From contig NZ_CP079925.1 of NCBI RefSeq assembly GCF_019355935.1, forward strand, positions 744,001-808,000: 64,000 bases of DNA, in the 5' to 3' direction. The position numbers were made by a program, and so were the translations under genes. The notes under the pieces are model-generated. The model searched no databases and was not told the origin of the DNA. It saw only the letters and a program-made list of their open reading frames with translations. This document shows, one piece after another, positions 1-8,932 of the stretch (the stretch's first letter is position 1; each line of letters opens with the position of its first letter). The DNA comes from Comamonas sp. Y33R10-2 (GTDB taxonomy: Bacteria > Pseudomonadota > Gammaproteobacteria > Burkholderiales > Burkholderiaceae_C).

Positions 1-1473
1 GACTACAGCGCTTTGCAGGAAGATGCCAAATGCGCCCTGCTGGTGCGCTTGCTGGAAGATGCCCGCCCGCTGCGCGTAATGGGCGCGAATTACAGCGCAC
101 ACAGCCGCAGCGAGCTGGCTATTTTTGAAGCCGCAAAGCAGCTGCGCGAGCAGCTGGGCGCTGAGGCCATTCGCCACTGCATCATCAGCCATACCGAAAC
201 CGTGAGTGACTTGCTCGAAGTGCTGCTGCTGCAAAAAGAAGTGGGCCTGCTGCGCGGCACATTACAAGACGGCGCGCAATGCGACCTGATTGTGGTGCCG
301 CTGTTTGAGACCATCGAAGACCTGCGCAACGCTGCGCCCATCATGCGCCGCTACTACCAGATGCCCGGCATTGTCGATCTGGTGAAGAAAAGCGGCGCTG
401 AGCAAGACATCATGCTTGGTTACAGCGACAGCAACAAAGACGGCGGCATCTTTACCAGCAGCTGGGAGCTGTACCGTGCTGAGCTGGCTCTCGTTGAGCT
501 GTTTGATGATTTGGGCGACCGTTATGGCATTCAACTGCGCATGTTTCACGGCCGTGGCGGCACGGTGGGGCGCGGCGGCGGCCCCAGCTATCAGGCTATT
601 TTGGCCCAGCCGCCTGGTACCGTGCGTGGGCAGATTCGCTTGACGGAGCAAGGTGAGGTTATCGCCTCTAAATATGCCAATCCAGAAATTGGACGCCGAA
701 ACCTAGAAACGCTGGTCGCTGCGACGCTGGAAGCCACACTGCTGCAACCGACCAAGCCTGCGACCAAGGCGTACTTGGATGCCGCGGCGTTTTTGTCTGA
801 AACCAGCATGGCTGCTTACCGTGCGCTGGTGTACGAGACACCAGGCTTTACCAATTACTTCTTCAGCAGCACGCCGATTCGTGAAATTGCCGAACTCAAT
901 ATCGGTTCACGCCCCGCATCGCGCAAACCCACGCAGGCGATTGAAGATCTGCGCGCTATTCCTTGGGGCTTTAGCTGGGGTCAGTGCCGTTTGACGCTGC
1001 CCGGCTGGTACGGCTTTGGCTCAGCGATTCAGGCCTTTATTCACCGCCCGGGTAAAGATGCCAAGGTGCAACTGGCCTTGCTGCAAAAAATGTACCGCCA
1101 GTGGCCGTTCTTCAAAACGCTGCTGTCAAATATGGACATGGTGTTGGCCAAGAGCGATCTGAACCTTGCATCGCGCTACAGCGAACTGGTGACCGATGCG
1201 CGCTTGCGCCGCCGAATCTTCAGCGTTATTGAGGCCGAATGGCATAGCACCGTGGATGCGCTCAACCAGATCACCGGCGACAAGCAGCGGCTGGAGCACA
1301 ACTCGGCGTTGGCTCGCTCTATCCGTCATCGCTTTCCGTATATCGACCCGCTGCACCATCTGCAGGTCGAGCTGGTGCGCCGCTGGCGTGCGGGTCAAAC
1401 CGATGATCGGGTGAAAAACGGTATTCACCTGTCGATTAACGGCATTGCGGCAGGGGTGCGCAATACGGGGTGA
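1..1473 (+). CDS. ppc: Phosphoenolpyruvate carboxylase, 3' part (5' end outside window)
   Basis: Carboxylates phosphoenolpyruvate with bicarbonate to oxaloacetate, refilling the TCA cycle from the cytoplasm. The reading frame is open from base 1, so only about the last 490 of some 900 residues are present and the start lies upstream. Family hallmarks are visible: [10 protein letters not shown] (nt ~418-447), the glycine-rich catalytic loop [13 protein letters not shown] (nt ~544-582), and the C-terminal NTG that ends these enzymes. A strong hairpin follows the stop and is shared with the convergent receptor gene. Identification is firm; nothing odd is seen in the part present. Confidence 0.97.
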   Translation, partial: DYSALQEDAKCALLVRLLEDARPLRVMGANYSAHSRSELAIFEAAKQLREQLGAEAIRHCIISHTETVSDLLEVLLLQKEVGLLRGTLQDGAQCDLIVVPLFETIEDLRNAAPIMRRYYQMPGIVDLVKKSGAEQDIMLGYSDSNKDGGIFTSSWELYRAELALVELFDDLGDRYGIQLRMFHGRGGTVGRGGGPSYQAILAQPPGTVRGQIRLTEQGEVIASKYANPEIGRRNLETLVAATLEATLLQPTKPATKAYLDAAAFLSETSMAAYRALVYETPGFTNYFFSSTPIREIAELNIGSRPASRKPTQAIEDLRAIPWGFSWGQCRLTLPGWYGFGSAIQAFIHRPGKDAKVQLALLQKMYRQWPFFKTLLSNMDMVLAKSDLNLASRYSELVTDARLRRRIFSVIEAEWHSTVDALNQITGDKQRLEHNSALARSIRHRFPYIDPLHHLQVELVRRWRAGQTDDRVKNGIHLSINGIAAGVRNTG

Positions 1474-1497
1474 AGCACATCAAGATCTGCTCATAAA

Positions 1498-1524
1498 AAA
1501 GAGCCTCGCGTTGCGAGGCTCTTT
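1498..1524. terminator. Bidirectional Rho-independent terminator between ppc and the TonB receptor gene
   Basis: A 12-bp perfect stem, AAAGAGCCTCGC paired with GCGAGGCTCTTT, encloses a 3-nt loop. It is flanked by an A-run on the left and a T-rich stretch on the right, so it can act on both strands. It lies between two convergent genes. Confidence 0.85.
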
Positions 1525-1585
1525 GGCTTTAATGCATTGCAGGTCGGCCTGAGAGGCTCATCCGGTCAGACCGCTGATCATGCGT

Positions 1586-3643
1586 TTAAAACTGTGCATT
1601 CATGCCGAGCCACAGGCGGCGGCCTTCATCTACGATCCAGTTGCCTGTCAATGTGCTGCGGCCGCGCTCATCAACAGCGACCTTGCGATCCGTCACGTTC
1701 AGCAGCGCAAAGCGCAGGCTGACTTGCTTGTTGATGGCGTAGTTGCCACCGAAGTCGAGCGTGACTGAGCTGCCACGGGTACGCGTGTCCATGGCGTAGT
1801 TACGGTAGCCTGCATAGCGAGCCTGTCCGTTGAAGTTAAGGCGGGCAAAGGCTTGAAGCGCATCGCTGGCTTGCCAGTCCAGCTTGGCATGAAGCATGTG
1901 CTTGGGCGTGCGCTCCAGAGGTTGTCCATCCAGAGAGTTGCCGTTGTAGGCGGTCTCGGAGCCACCTTGGCGCTTGGACTGGGTATAGGTGTAATTTGCG
2001 TTCAGGCTCAAGCTGCGTGTGAGCGGCATTTTGAGACCCAACTCTAAACCTCGGATTTTCACGCTGTCCACGTTGTCGTAGACATAGATGTTGTTCGCAC
2101 CGGTGCGGTCGAGGGGGTCTTTAACGCCAGTGTCAAAACTAACCACCTTGTTGCGGAAGTTGGTGTTGTAGAGGGTGGCCGTGAGAATGTGCGCAGGGGC
2201 CCATTCGTAGCTCATACCGAACTCCTGCGTGACGCTGGTTTCGGGCTTCAAAGCAGGATTACCGCACAGTGAGCCTGGGATGTTGGTAGGGCCACCGGAG
2301 CTCATGCAGTACTCAGCGCTGCTTTGGCGGATGGTGGGGGCTTTAAAACCTGTAGTCACACCGCCGCGCAGAGTCAGTGCACTGGACGCTTGGTATACAG
2401 CGTATAGGCGTGGCGACAGGTGGGAGCCCGAACGTTCATCTTTATCAAAACGCATACCACCGGTGAGGGTTAGCTTGTCGGTAACTAACCAATCATCTTC
2501 CAGGAACAATGCGTAATTGCTCAATGAGATGGTGTTGGGGTTGGTTGGGTGGCCAGTAATTACACCAGTTTCATTGTTCAGACCTTTCAGCTCGCTGCGC
2601 AACATTTGACCGCCCATGCGCACCACATGTTTGTCAAATGGCATGGTGAGGTTGGCATCTAGCGTGGTGTTGGAGACCTTTCTTGTTGGGGCACTAGCGC
2701 TTTCGTGCTTCGAATCCTCGTTGTATAGCGCCACTTTGGTGTTGCCAAAGCTCCAGCGACCGGTATGGCTGAGCCCGTAGTTGGTGCGGGCGTACATCGT
2801 TTGCGTGAGCAAGGGAACGCGTGCACCGGGCTGTGTGGAGCGGCCGGAGGTGACCTCGGTCTCTAGGCGTTCCGTGCCTAAGTCCAGTACCACTTCTTGG
2901 CGGCTGCTGGGGCGCAGGGTCAGCTTGGCACCCAAGCGGTGTTGCTCTTGGCCGTTCGCGCCATTGACGGTGCTGTAGTAATTGCCGGCCTCATTGCGGT
3001 CTCGCAGCATGCCGGAAACTTGCAGGCCCAGCATCTCTCCATGAACGGGACCACCCAACCAGAACTCGCTTTGGCGGGAATTTCCAAAGTCCTTGTCACT
3101 TTGCAAAGTGGCGGAGGTTGAAACACTGCCGCTCCATTTTGTGGGTGCTTTTTTGGTGATGATGTTGATCACACCCCCCATGGCTTCGGAGCCGTACAGC
3201 GAGGACATGGGGCCGCGCACTACTTCAATGCGCTCAATGGCTGACAGCGGCGGCAACTGATAGGACTGCACGCCGCCCGTTCCGCGGTTCATGGTTTCAC
3301 GCGTGTTTTGGCGCATACCATCGACCAAGATCAAAGTGTAGTCACCGGGTAGACCGCGGATGGAGATGTCTGCAGTGTTGGCGGTGTCACCAACCACCGA
3401 CACGCCTTCCACCTGCGTGACCGCATCTGCCACCGATTGGTAATTGCCTTTTTTCAGATCTTCTTGGGTGATGACGCTGATAGAGGCAGGTGCATCTTTA
3501 ATGGCCTGCTGCGCGCCATTGGCAGTGACCACCACGGTCTCCATTTGCGTTTCGGCAGAAGCGCCAGCGCAGGTGAAAAGGCTTGCAAGGGCAAGGGCGT
3601 GCAGTGGCGTCGACAAGGCAGCGTGGCGGCTGGAAATTTTCAT
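1586..3643 (-). CDS. TonB-dependent outer-membrane receptor, FepA/CirA-like
   Basis: Probable ferric-siderophore or other iron-complex receptor in the outer membrane, powered by TonB. The ATG at 3643 is preferred because it begins a typical signal peptide (about 30 residues ending AGASA); an upstream in-frame GTG at 3676 would add 11 residues. No clear ribosome-binding site separates the two. After the signal peptide come a TonB box-like METVVVTA, a plug domain with the motif RIEVVRGPMSSLYGSEAMGG, and a beta-barrel ending in a terminal Phe, as outer-membrane proteins do. It sits downstream of a PchR-like regulator on the same strand, with a Fur-like site between them, so iron control is likely. 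The substrate cannot be read from sequence. Confidence 0.9.
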   Translation of the reverse strand: MKISSRHAALSTPLHALALASLFTCAGASAETQMETVVVTANGAQQAIKDAPASISVITQEDLKKGNYQSVADAVTQVEGVSVVGDTANTADISIRGLPGDYTLILVDGMRQNTRETMNRGTGGVQSYQLPPLSAIERIEVVRGPMSSLYGSEAMGGVINIITKKAPTKWSGSVSTSATLQSDKDFGNSRQSEFWLGGPVHGEMLGLQVSGMLRDRNEAGNYYSTVNGANGQEQHRLGAKLTLRPSSRQEVVLDLGTERLETEVTSGRSTQPGARVPLLTQTMYARTNYGLSHTGRWSFGNTKVALYNEDSKHESASAPTRKVSNTTLDANLTMPFDKHVVRMGGQMLRSELKGLNNETGVITGHPTNPNTISLSNYALFLEDDWLVTDKLTLTGGMRFDKDERSGSHLSPRLYAVYQASSALTLRGGVTTGFKAPTIRQSSAEYCMSSGGPTNIPGSLCGNPALKPETSVTQEFGMSYEWAPAHILTATLYNTNFRNKVVSFDTGVKDPLDRTGANNIYVYDNVDSVKIRGLELGLKMPLTRSLSLNANYTYTQSKRQGGSETAYNGNSLDGQPLERTPKHMLHAKLDWQASDALQAFARLNFNGQARYAGYRNYAMDTRTRGSSVTLDFGGNYAINKQVSLRFALLNVTDRKVAVDERGRSTLTGNWIVDEGRRLWLGMNAQF

Positions 3644-3775
3644 GGCAATCAATGAGGGAGAAGCAAATGTGGTCACAGCCCGCTATGGGCTATGAACGCT
3701 CAAAAACAGTAAAGGATTGAAGCATTTGCCTCTCACGCAATGGTTTGCGCAGCACGCGCAAACATTTGCGCTGCA

Positions 3776-3794
3776 ATCAATAATCATTCTTATC
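3776..3794 (-). promoter_or_regulatory. Fur-box-like site upstream of the TonB receptor
   Basis: Read on the minus strand the site is GATAAGAATGATTATTGAT. It matches the classical 19-bp Fur consensus at 12 of 19 positions. It lies about 130 bp upstream of the receptor start. The match is moderate, but a second and better site precedes the adjacent regulator gene. Fur binding is inference. Confidence 0.5.
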
Positions 3795-3834
3795 TGACCG
3801 CAGGGGTGCATTGGCGCACAGAGCAAGCCTTTGG

Positions 3835-4890
3835 CTAAAACCGGCTGCGTACCAGCTTGGGCGATATGCCAAAGCGGCGTTTGAATGCAGTGGAGAAGTT
3901 CGCCGCACTTGTGTAGCCGCTGGAGTGAGCCACCTCTTGCACGCTGCATCCAGTTTGCGCCAGCAAGGCCCGTGCATGATCTAAGCGCTGGCTACGTCGG
4001 TACTCGTCAATGCTGCTGCCATAAAGCTGGCGAAACTGTCTTTGCAAAGCGCTGGGGCTCATGCCCATGTCTCGGGCAAGATCAGCCACCATAGCGCCGC
4101 CATCTTGCTGGGCATCAAGCATGGCTTTGAGTTTGGCCATGCGCAAATGGTTGCGCAAATGCAAAGCCGGGCGCGAACTGTCTTCTGGGTCATTCTGCTT
4201 TTGCGGCTGCACGGCCTCGTGCAAAAACTCCAGCGTGCGGCTTTGAAGCAGCAATGTGGCGTTTTCTTGGCCAATCAGGTGAATGATTTGCTCGGCCAGC
4301 ACCACAGCCCGGGCAGACGGCTTCCACAGTTGCACATACAGGTGTTGCTCCAGCATTGATTGCAAGTGGGTGTAGCCGGTGGTGCACGCCAGCGATTGCA
4401 AAAGCCGAGGATGCACGCGCAGGCTGAGCTTGCGTTCAAACTTGCCCATGCGCCAGTTGCGCACAAAAATTTCATGCTTGCAGGTATTCACAAGAGCCCC
4501 AGACGCATGCGGTAGCCGGGATTTAGGAGCCGCTGCAGCACCGGCTTCGGTACTAACTTCAGAGCAGGGCTGGGGCAGTTGTAAAGGCAAGCCGCCAAAA
4601 GCCACGTCCACACTGCCTTCAAGCACGATCACGATATGCAGTCCTTGCTGCGCAGGGCTTTTGCTGGTGAAGGTGCGCAAATCACAACCCTCTACGGCAT
4701 GTAGCCATAAGTCAGGGTGTACTTGGACGGCCTTGATATGGCCGTTGAGTAAGGGGTCTTGCTCCGATACATAGCCGTTAAAAAACTGAGACTGCGTACC
4801 TGCAAAATCCGGAGCTTTGACTGTGCCCAAGCCCAGCCAGCGGTTTTGCGTGCGGGCTTGTTTGCTGGGGCCGGGGTGTGCTCGCTGCAT
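3835..4890 (-). CDS. AraC-family transcriptional regulator, PchR-like
   Basis: A 351-residue regulator whose last ~100 residues form the two-helix-turn-helix AraC DNA-binding domain. The first HTH lies in GAMVADLARDMGMSPSALQR and the second around EVAHSSGYTSAANFSTAFKR. The spacing and the NHLRMAKLKAML lead-in resemble PchR-type regulators, which activate siderophore receptor genes when the ferric siderophore is present. The N-terminal two thirds is probably the ligand-sensing part. It precedes the TonB receptor gene on the same strand and has its own Fur-like site upstream. That combination fits a local iron-uptake switch. The AraC call is firm; the inducer is unknown. Confidence 0.9.
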   Translation of the reverse strand: MQRAHPGPSKQARTQNRWLGLGTVKAPDFAGTQSQFFNGYVSEQDPLLNGHIKAVQVHPDLWLHAVEGCDLRTFTSKSPAQQGLHIVIVLEGSVDVAFGGLPLQLPQPCSEVSTEAGAAAAPKSRLPHASGALVNTCKHEIFVRNWRMGKFERKLSLRVHPRLLQSLACTTGYTHLQSMLEQHLYVQLWKPSARAVVLAEQIIHLIGQENATLLLQSRTLEFLHEAVQPQKQNDPEDSSRPALHLRNHLRMAKLKAMLDAQQDGGAMVADLARDMGMSPSALQRQFRQLYGSSIDEYRRSQRLDHARALLAQTGCSVQEVAHSSGYTSAANFSTAFKRRFGISPKLVRSRF

Positions 4891-4916
4891 AGTAGGTAGG
4901 GTGAAATTGCTACAAA

Positions 4917-4931
4917 TGAGAATAATTATTA
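4917..4931. promoter_or_regulatory. Fur box upstream of the PchR-like regulator
   Basis: TGAGAATAATTATTA matches the 7-1-7 Fur core TGATAATNATTATCA at 12 of its 14 defined positions. It lies 27 bp upstream of the regulator's ATG at 4890, close to where a minus-strand promoter would be. Its A/T run stands out from the GC-rich surroundings. Fur identity is inferred from the motif only. Confidence 0.7.
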
Positions 4932-5056
4932 TTTAAACCTATTTCCCCCTTAGCTTCTCCAGTCAAAATCCTTGCAAGCGGCTATCGCAACAAGGCGCAA
5001 TACGGGTCTATGCAAGACTAAAACTCCTCATTCAGGAGTAGTTTGTGTCAATGAAT

Positions 5057-5092
5057 AAAGGGTTTGAAGCATAAAAATGCTTCAAACCCTTT
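5057..5092. terminator. 16-bp perfect hairpin, probable flhDC terminator
   Basis: AAAGGGTTTGAAGCAT (5057-5072) pairs perfectly with 5077-5092 across an AAAA loop. It lies in the 360-bp gap (4891-5250) between flhC and the AraC regulator start. T-rich sequence follows on both strands. The rest of the gap holds the Fur box, one A/T-type repeat copy and the GC-rich repeat. A role in ending flhDC transcription is inferred from position. Confidence 0.6.
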
Positions 5093-5100
5093 TCATATAA

Positions 5101-5124
5101 GGCGCTAATAGCTATGAAAATAAT
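5101..5124. repeat. Dispersed A/T-type repeat copy (core GCGCTAnnAGCTAT)
   Basis: GGCGCTAATAGCTATGAAAA is one copy of a short element that recurs near 9882, 9909, 12897, 31894, 34026, 47721 and 62862 in this window. The shared core is (A)AGCGCTAGCAGCTAT followed by an A-rich tail. This copy is intergenic. Confidence 0.6.
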
Positions 5125-5160
5125 GAGCTGAGCTTCATTACTGGCGCACTCCAACCCAGA

Positions 5161-5250
5161 GACATCAAGCAAAGGGCCGCGCCGCAGCGAGGCTGTCGTC
5201 CCCCTCCGCGAGGCAGAGAGGGGAAGCGGCGCAGCCGCTCAGGGAGCTCG
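5161..5250 (-). repeat. GC-rich dispersed repeat, copy A, immediately 3' of flhC
   Basis: It shares the core GCAGCGAGGCTGTCGTCCCC and the block AGCCGCTCAGGG with copies at 8855-8932 and 9980-10057. On the minus strand it starts directly after the flhC stop codon. It includes short self-complementary stretches such as AGCGGCTGCGCCGCT, so it could fold in the transcript. Confidence 0.8.
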
Positions 5251-5805
5251 TTAGTGCAACATCAACGATCCAGCTGCCTTGCTCTTACCCGCACGTGCAG
5301 GCGGATTGCACAAGCCGCACTGATAGTGACGCGCATTCTCATAGGGCTCGGTCACAAACTGTCCCTTGCAAACTGAGCATTGCGTGCGGCTGAGCATTTG
5401 TGCATCGACAAACTTCACCAAGCGCCAAGCGCGTGTGAAGGAAAGCAGCACTTCCAGCTCAGCGGTTTTAATTTGTTCGGCGTAAAGGCGATAGGCCTTA
5501 GTCAGTTGCTCGGCGGTATCCAGCTCTACGCCCTTGGACAGATATTCGTAGATGTTCAGAAACAGCGAGCTGTGCACGTTTTCTTGCCAAGTCAGAAACC
5601 AGTCCGTTGAAAACGGCAACTGGCCCTTGGAGGGAGATTTACCCGAAATTTCCTTGTACAGCCGAATCAGGCGTTCGTAAGACAGCGTGGTCTCAGACTC
5701 CAGCACTTGCATACGGGCGCCCATCTCAATGAGCATGGCGGCGCGCTCGATTTGCTTGGATTCGTTCAGAACGCTTTTGACGGTGGTTTTGGCTGCAGCG
5801 GGCAT
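5251..5805 (-). CDS. flhC: Flagellar master regulator subunit FlhC
   Basis: FlhC combines with FlhD into the FlhD4C2 complex that activates class II flagellar promoters. The 184-residue product has the family's usual length. It carries the four-cysteine zinc site CSVCKGQF...CGLC near residues 143-167, and the FSTDWFLTWQEN segment typical of FlhC. A clear AAGGAG ribosome-binding site precedes the ATG. It lies 49 bp downstream of flhD on the same strand, forming the flhDC operon. No motility, chemotaxis or flagellar structural gene follows; the next gene is the iron-related AraC regulator. Confidence 0.95.
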   Translation of the reverse strand: MPAAAKTTVKSVLNESKQIERAAMLIEMGARMQVLESETTLSYERLIRLYKEISGKSPSKGQLPFSTDWFLTWQENVHSSLFLNIYEYLSKGVELDTAEQLTKAYRLYAEQIKTAELEVLLSFTRAWRLVKFVDAQMLSRTQCSVCKGQFVTEPYENARHYQCGLCNPPARAGKSKAAGSLMLH

Positions 5806-5854
5806 TTGTATCTCCTTAAAACGGGGTAGGTGCAGGTTGAGTCGTTGTCGCTAC

Positions 5855-6181
5855 TCAGAGCACTTCGGAGATACGGCTGGCCATCAGGATATTGGCGTGT
5901 AGCGTGTTGGTGGCAGCGTTGCCAATCTTGTTGCTGCTGTGGTTGGTCAGCAAGCTCCAGACCATTTCATCGTCAGCGCGGAAGCTGGCCAGCAGCGTGT
6001 TGCGCGATGAAAGCTTGAGCACTTGCGCTGAAGACAGTGAGCCCAGCAGCTCGCAGGACTCTTCATTCAGACCCAGGCGAAACACGGCCTCGGCCTTGTC
6101 CTGGCGGATCAGGGTTTGGGCCAGCATCAGGTAAGTGAGGTTGGCTTCGCGGATCTCGGCAAGCAGTTGTTCGTTATTCAT
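5855..6181 (-). CDS. flhD: Flagellar master regulator subunit FlhD
   Basis: FlhD is the partner of FlhC and first gene of the master operon for flagellar synthesis. The 108-residue product is mostly helical and contains the conserved stretches YLMLAQTLIRQDKAEAVFRLG and LSSRNTLLASFR-like sequence. An AAAGGA ribosome-binding site lies just upstream of the ATG. The promoter must lie in the ~400-bp gap before the divergent diguanylate cyclase gene. A neighbouring c-di-GMP enzyme is suggestive, since c-di-GMP commonly opposes motility, but a functional link is inference. Confidence 0.95.
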   Translation of the reverse strand: MNNEQLLAEIREANLTYLMLAQTLIRQDKAEAVFRLGLNEESCELLGSLSSAQVLKLSSRNTLLASFRADDEMVWSLLTNHSSNKIGNAATNTLHANILMASRISEVL

Positions 6182-6581
6182 GGGTCTGGTCCTTTAATCT
6201 CGACAGACCGAACGATTGACACAAACAAGACGTTAGATGTGTTGCGATCTGTTGAAATGGATTGTGTTTCAGACCCTGATCGAACTGAAGTCGGGGCAGG
6301 GAGGTACAGCGAGTCTGGTTACGCCAGCACTGTTGTCAGATTTCCCTTACTTGCATGACGTCCTTGTGGATGACTTGAAGAGTCGAAATTCGGATTACGT
6401 CGCTTTGCGGTAATCCCTTGCTGTTGATGCCTATTGTGAACTGAGCGCAAAAAAGCCAAGCTAGGAAATAGACAGTTTTTTGGCTGCATCTGGGACATTC
6501 AAATCGAAATTGCGCGACGTACTGAGGTCGTTTTGCGTGAGTTGAATTTGATTGCCTCAGACCATTTCTTGGAGAGTGCGT
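6182..6581. other. Divergent promoter region between flhD and the diguanylate cyclase gene
   Basis: About 400 bp without a supported gene; short frames here overlap one another and lack family features. Control elements for flhDC (minus) and for the cyclase gene (plus) must lie here. A short inverted pair, GGTCTG...CAGACC, sits at ~6182-6208 in the flhD leader. I found no convincing sigma-70 hexamer pair by eye. Confidence 0.5.
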
Positions 6582-7859
6582 ATGAAGGAGTGGCTAGTGA
6601 GTGCTCAACGCATAAGGGGCATCAGTCTGCTGGATGCATTGCTGACGACGGATTCGCGTTTGCGTATGTCTTTGATTACGACAGGGCTGGCGTGTTTGTT
6701 TATGGCGTTCTGCATTTTGGTGGTGGAGCTGCTCGCCACCACAGCGCTGATTGATCATCAATGGGTGCGCTGGTGGTCGTTAGCCAGTGGCGCTTGTGTG
6801 CTGGGCAGCTTTGCTTTGATTCGCAGCGGCGCCACACGTGATTGGGATGATCCGGCGTTTACCAGCGTGCAAATGATCTATGGCATCACCAGCAATGCTG
6901 TGGCCTATGTGATTGCGGGATCGAGTCGCGGCATCACTCCGCCACTCTTGGCCGTGGCCATGATGTTTGCGGTGTTCAGTTTGCGCCCCCAGCAGATCAA
7001 GGGCTTGATGGCTTATGGATTGCTGGCCTATGGCGTGGCGGCTGCCGTGGTGCAGTGGGGCATGCCTTATGACCCTATGCCTGCTTCATTGGCGGCGGTT
7101 TATTTGCTGGTGGTGGTGATGGTTTTGACCATGACGACGATATTGAGCCTGCGTGCCAACACCATGCGCGAGCGCCTGCAAATCCAAAAAAGTGAGTTGG
7201 CAGAGGCCGTGGCGCAGATTCATGAAATGGCGACCCGTGATGAGCTGACGGGCTTGCCCAATCGCCGCTATATGCAAGACATGCTGCGCCTAGAAGAGCT
7301 AAGAGCAAGGCGTAATGGCCAGCCTTTGTTGGTGGCACAGCTGGACTTGGATTTTTTCAAAAAAGTTAACGACAGCTATGGTCATGCTGCAGGCGATCAG
7401 GTGCTGCAGGACTTTTCTCGCCGGGTCGCCAGTTGCGTCAGAGCAGCCGATGTCTGGGCGCGCTGGGGCGGGGAAGAATTTGTGCTGCTAATGCCCAATA
7501 CCTCGCAAGCTGATGGCGAGGTGCTGCTGGAGCGCGTGCGAGCCAAGGTTGCCAGCATGCCTGCGCAACTGCCTTCAGGTGTCTGCATTGCTTACACCGT
7601 CTCTATTGGCGCGGCTCAGCTTCGAGAGGGCGAAGGCGCAATGACGCTGCTGGAGCGCACAGATACAGCCTTGTATGCGGCCAAGGGCTTGGGCCGAAAT
7701 CGGGTGGAGTGGGCTGAGGGCGAGCCCACGCCTAAGTTCAAGCCCAATCCAAATTTGGCAGCGCAAGCCAGGCCTGTCCGAGGAAGGGCTAGCCCTCCTC
7801 AGCCGGGCGATTTGGCTGACTGCACCACTCGCTCCAGCTACCCGCAAACAGAGCAGTAG
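6582..7859 (+). CDS. Membrane-anchored diguanylate cyclase (GGEEF) with I-site
   Basis: Makes cyclic di-GMP from two GTP. The ATG at 6582 is chosen because GGAGAG lies 7 nt upstream; an in-frame TTG at 6552 has no such site. Residues ~30-200 form about six hydrophobic segments without an obvious ligand-binding fold. A short coiled linker (~205-225) follows, then the GGDEF domain (~225-385). The catalytic motif RWGGEEF is at residues 294-300, and an RxxD product-inhibition site (RAAD) lies exactly five residues before GGEEF. The ~45-residue tail is Pro/Arg-rich and its last 71 nt overlap the convergent sulfurtransferase gene. The enzymatic call is firm; the signal sensed is unknown. Confidence 0.93.
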   Translation: MKEWLVSAQRIRGISLLDALLTTDSRLRMSLITTGLACLFMAFCILVVELLATTALIDHQWVRWWSLASGACVLGSFALIRSGATRDWDDPAFTSVQMIYGITSNAVAYVIAGSSRGITPPLLAVAMMFAVFSLRPQQIKGLMAYGLLAYGVAAAVVQWGMPYDPMPASLAAVYLLVVVMVLTMTTILSLRANTMRERLQIQKSELAEAVAQIHEMATRDELTGLPNRRYMQDMLRLEELRARRNGQPLLVAQLDLDFFKKVNDSYGHAAGDQVLQDFSRRVASCVRAADVWARWGGEEFVLLMPNTSQADGEVLLERVRAKVASMPAQLPSGVCIAYTVSIGAAQLREGEGAMTLLERTDTALYAAKGLGRNRVEWAEGEPTPKFKPNPNLAAQARPVRGRASPPQPGDLADCTTRSSYPQTEQ

Positions 7860-8700
7860 GCGCAAAGCCTGCAATTCGCATGGCCAGCACATTCGGCGTG
7901 GCGCTCACACCGCTGCCGCACTGGTGCACGACGGTGGCTGGGTCACGGCCAGCGAGCAGCTGATCAAACTCGGCCTTGAGCAGTGCTGCAGGTTTGAAGC
8001 GACCGTCAGCGGCAATATTGCTGCTAAATGGGCGGTTGAGTGCGCCGGGGATATGACCGGCCACCGGATCCAGAGGTTCCACTTCGCCGCGATAACGGGC
8101 GGGGGCGCGAGCATCAATTAGGGTTTGGCTGGGCTGGCCCAGTTCGGCTTCGACCTGAGAGACGGTTTTTAGCGTTTCTAATGGCTGGCTCAACTCGAAG
8201 TTGGATTGGAAATGGCTGGGCTCTTCACCTGCATTCACGGCGTGGCCTTCGGCCTGCCAAGCTTGCAAACCGCCATCCAATACGGCAGTCGCATCATGCC
8301 CGGCCCAGCGCAGCATCCACCACAGGCGGCCGCAGTAGTTGGCGCCGTTGCGGTCATAGACAACAGCTTGCATATCGTTGGCAAAGCCGATGGACGATAG
8401 CCAGACTGAGAAGCGCTCAAGTGTCGGTAGGGGGTGGCGGCCACCTGATTCGGACTGCGTGCTGGTGGCAACCTGCCCATCCTCACCGGGTGCACCGTGT
8501 GGGGCGCTGAGGTTTTTGTCCAGATCGGCAAACACGGCCTCTGGAATGTGCGACTGCAGATACTGTGCATGACCTGCAGGCGGATTCATCAGATCGAAGC
8601 TGCAATCAAACACCATCACGGGCTTGCCGCTGGCCTTGAGCTGGGCTAACTGCGCGACAGAAATCAGGGTGTTATAGCCTTCTGGCCTAGGTGTAGTCAT
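7789..8700 (-). CDS. sseA: Thiosulfate/3-mercaptopyruvate sulfurtransferase (two rhodanese domains)
   Basis: Transfers sulfur from 3-mercaptopyruvate or thiosulfate to an acceptor such as cyanide or a thiol. The ATG at 8700 has GGAG 9 nt upstream; an in-frame TTG at 8715 adds five residues. The 303-residue protein holds an inactive N-terminal rhodanese domain and a catalytic C-terminal one. The active loop CGSGVSA is at about residue 261 and is close to the CGSGVTA of mercaptopyruvate-type enzymes. Its 3' end overlaps the cyclase gene tail to tail. The symbol is given by family similarity. Confidence 0.9.
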   Translation of the reverse strand: MTTPRPEGYNTLISVAQLAQLKASGKPVMVFDCSFDLMNPPAGHAQYLQSHIPEAVFADLDKNLSAPHGAPGEDGQVATSTQSESGGRHPLPTLERFSVWLSSIGFANDMQAVVYDRNGANYCGRLWWMLRWAGHDATAVLDGGLQAWQAEGHAVNAGEEPSHFQSNFELSQPLETLKTVSQVEAELGQPSQTLIDARAPARYRGEVEPLDPVAGHIPGALNRPFSSNIAADGRFKPAALLKAEFDQLLAGRDPATVVHQCGSGVSATPNVLAMRIAGFAPTALFAGSWSEWCSQPNRPAEEG

Positions 8701-8854
8701 AACTAGCTGCTCCAAAAAATGTAGCTGGTGCAGGCCATTTTTCGGTGCTGACCTGCGGTATGCAAACCATTATGCGATTGAGCAAACGCTTAATTACTCA
8801 AGGTGCTTCATCGTTGAATAGGGGAGTGGCTTTAAACAGGCACATGCCAATGCA

Positions 8855-8932
8855 AGGGACAGCAAGCAAGGGCCGCCCCGCAGCGAGGCTGTCGTCCCCC
8901 CCTTGGGGGAAGCGGCGTAGCCGCTCAGGGGG
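8855..8932 (-). repeat. GC-rich dispersed repeat, copy B, 3' of the EamA gene
   Basis: Carries GCAGCGAGGCTGTCGTCCCC and AGCCGCTCAGGGGG. On the minus strand it starts right after the stop codon of the EamA permease gene. The 232 bp between the sulfurtransferase and permease genes contain this repeat and otherwise nothing I can identify. Confidence 0.8.
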
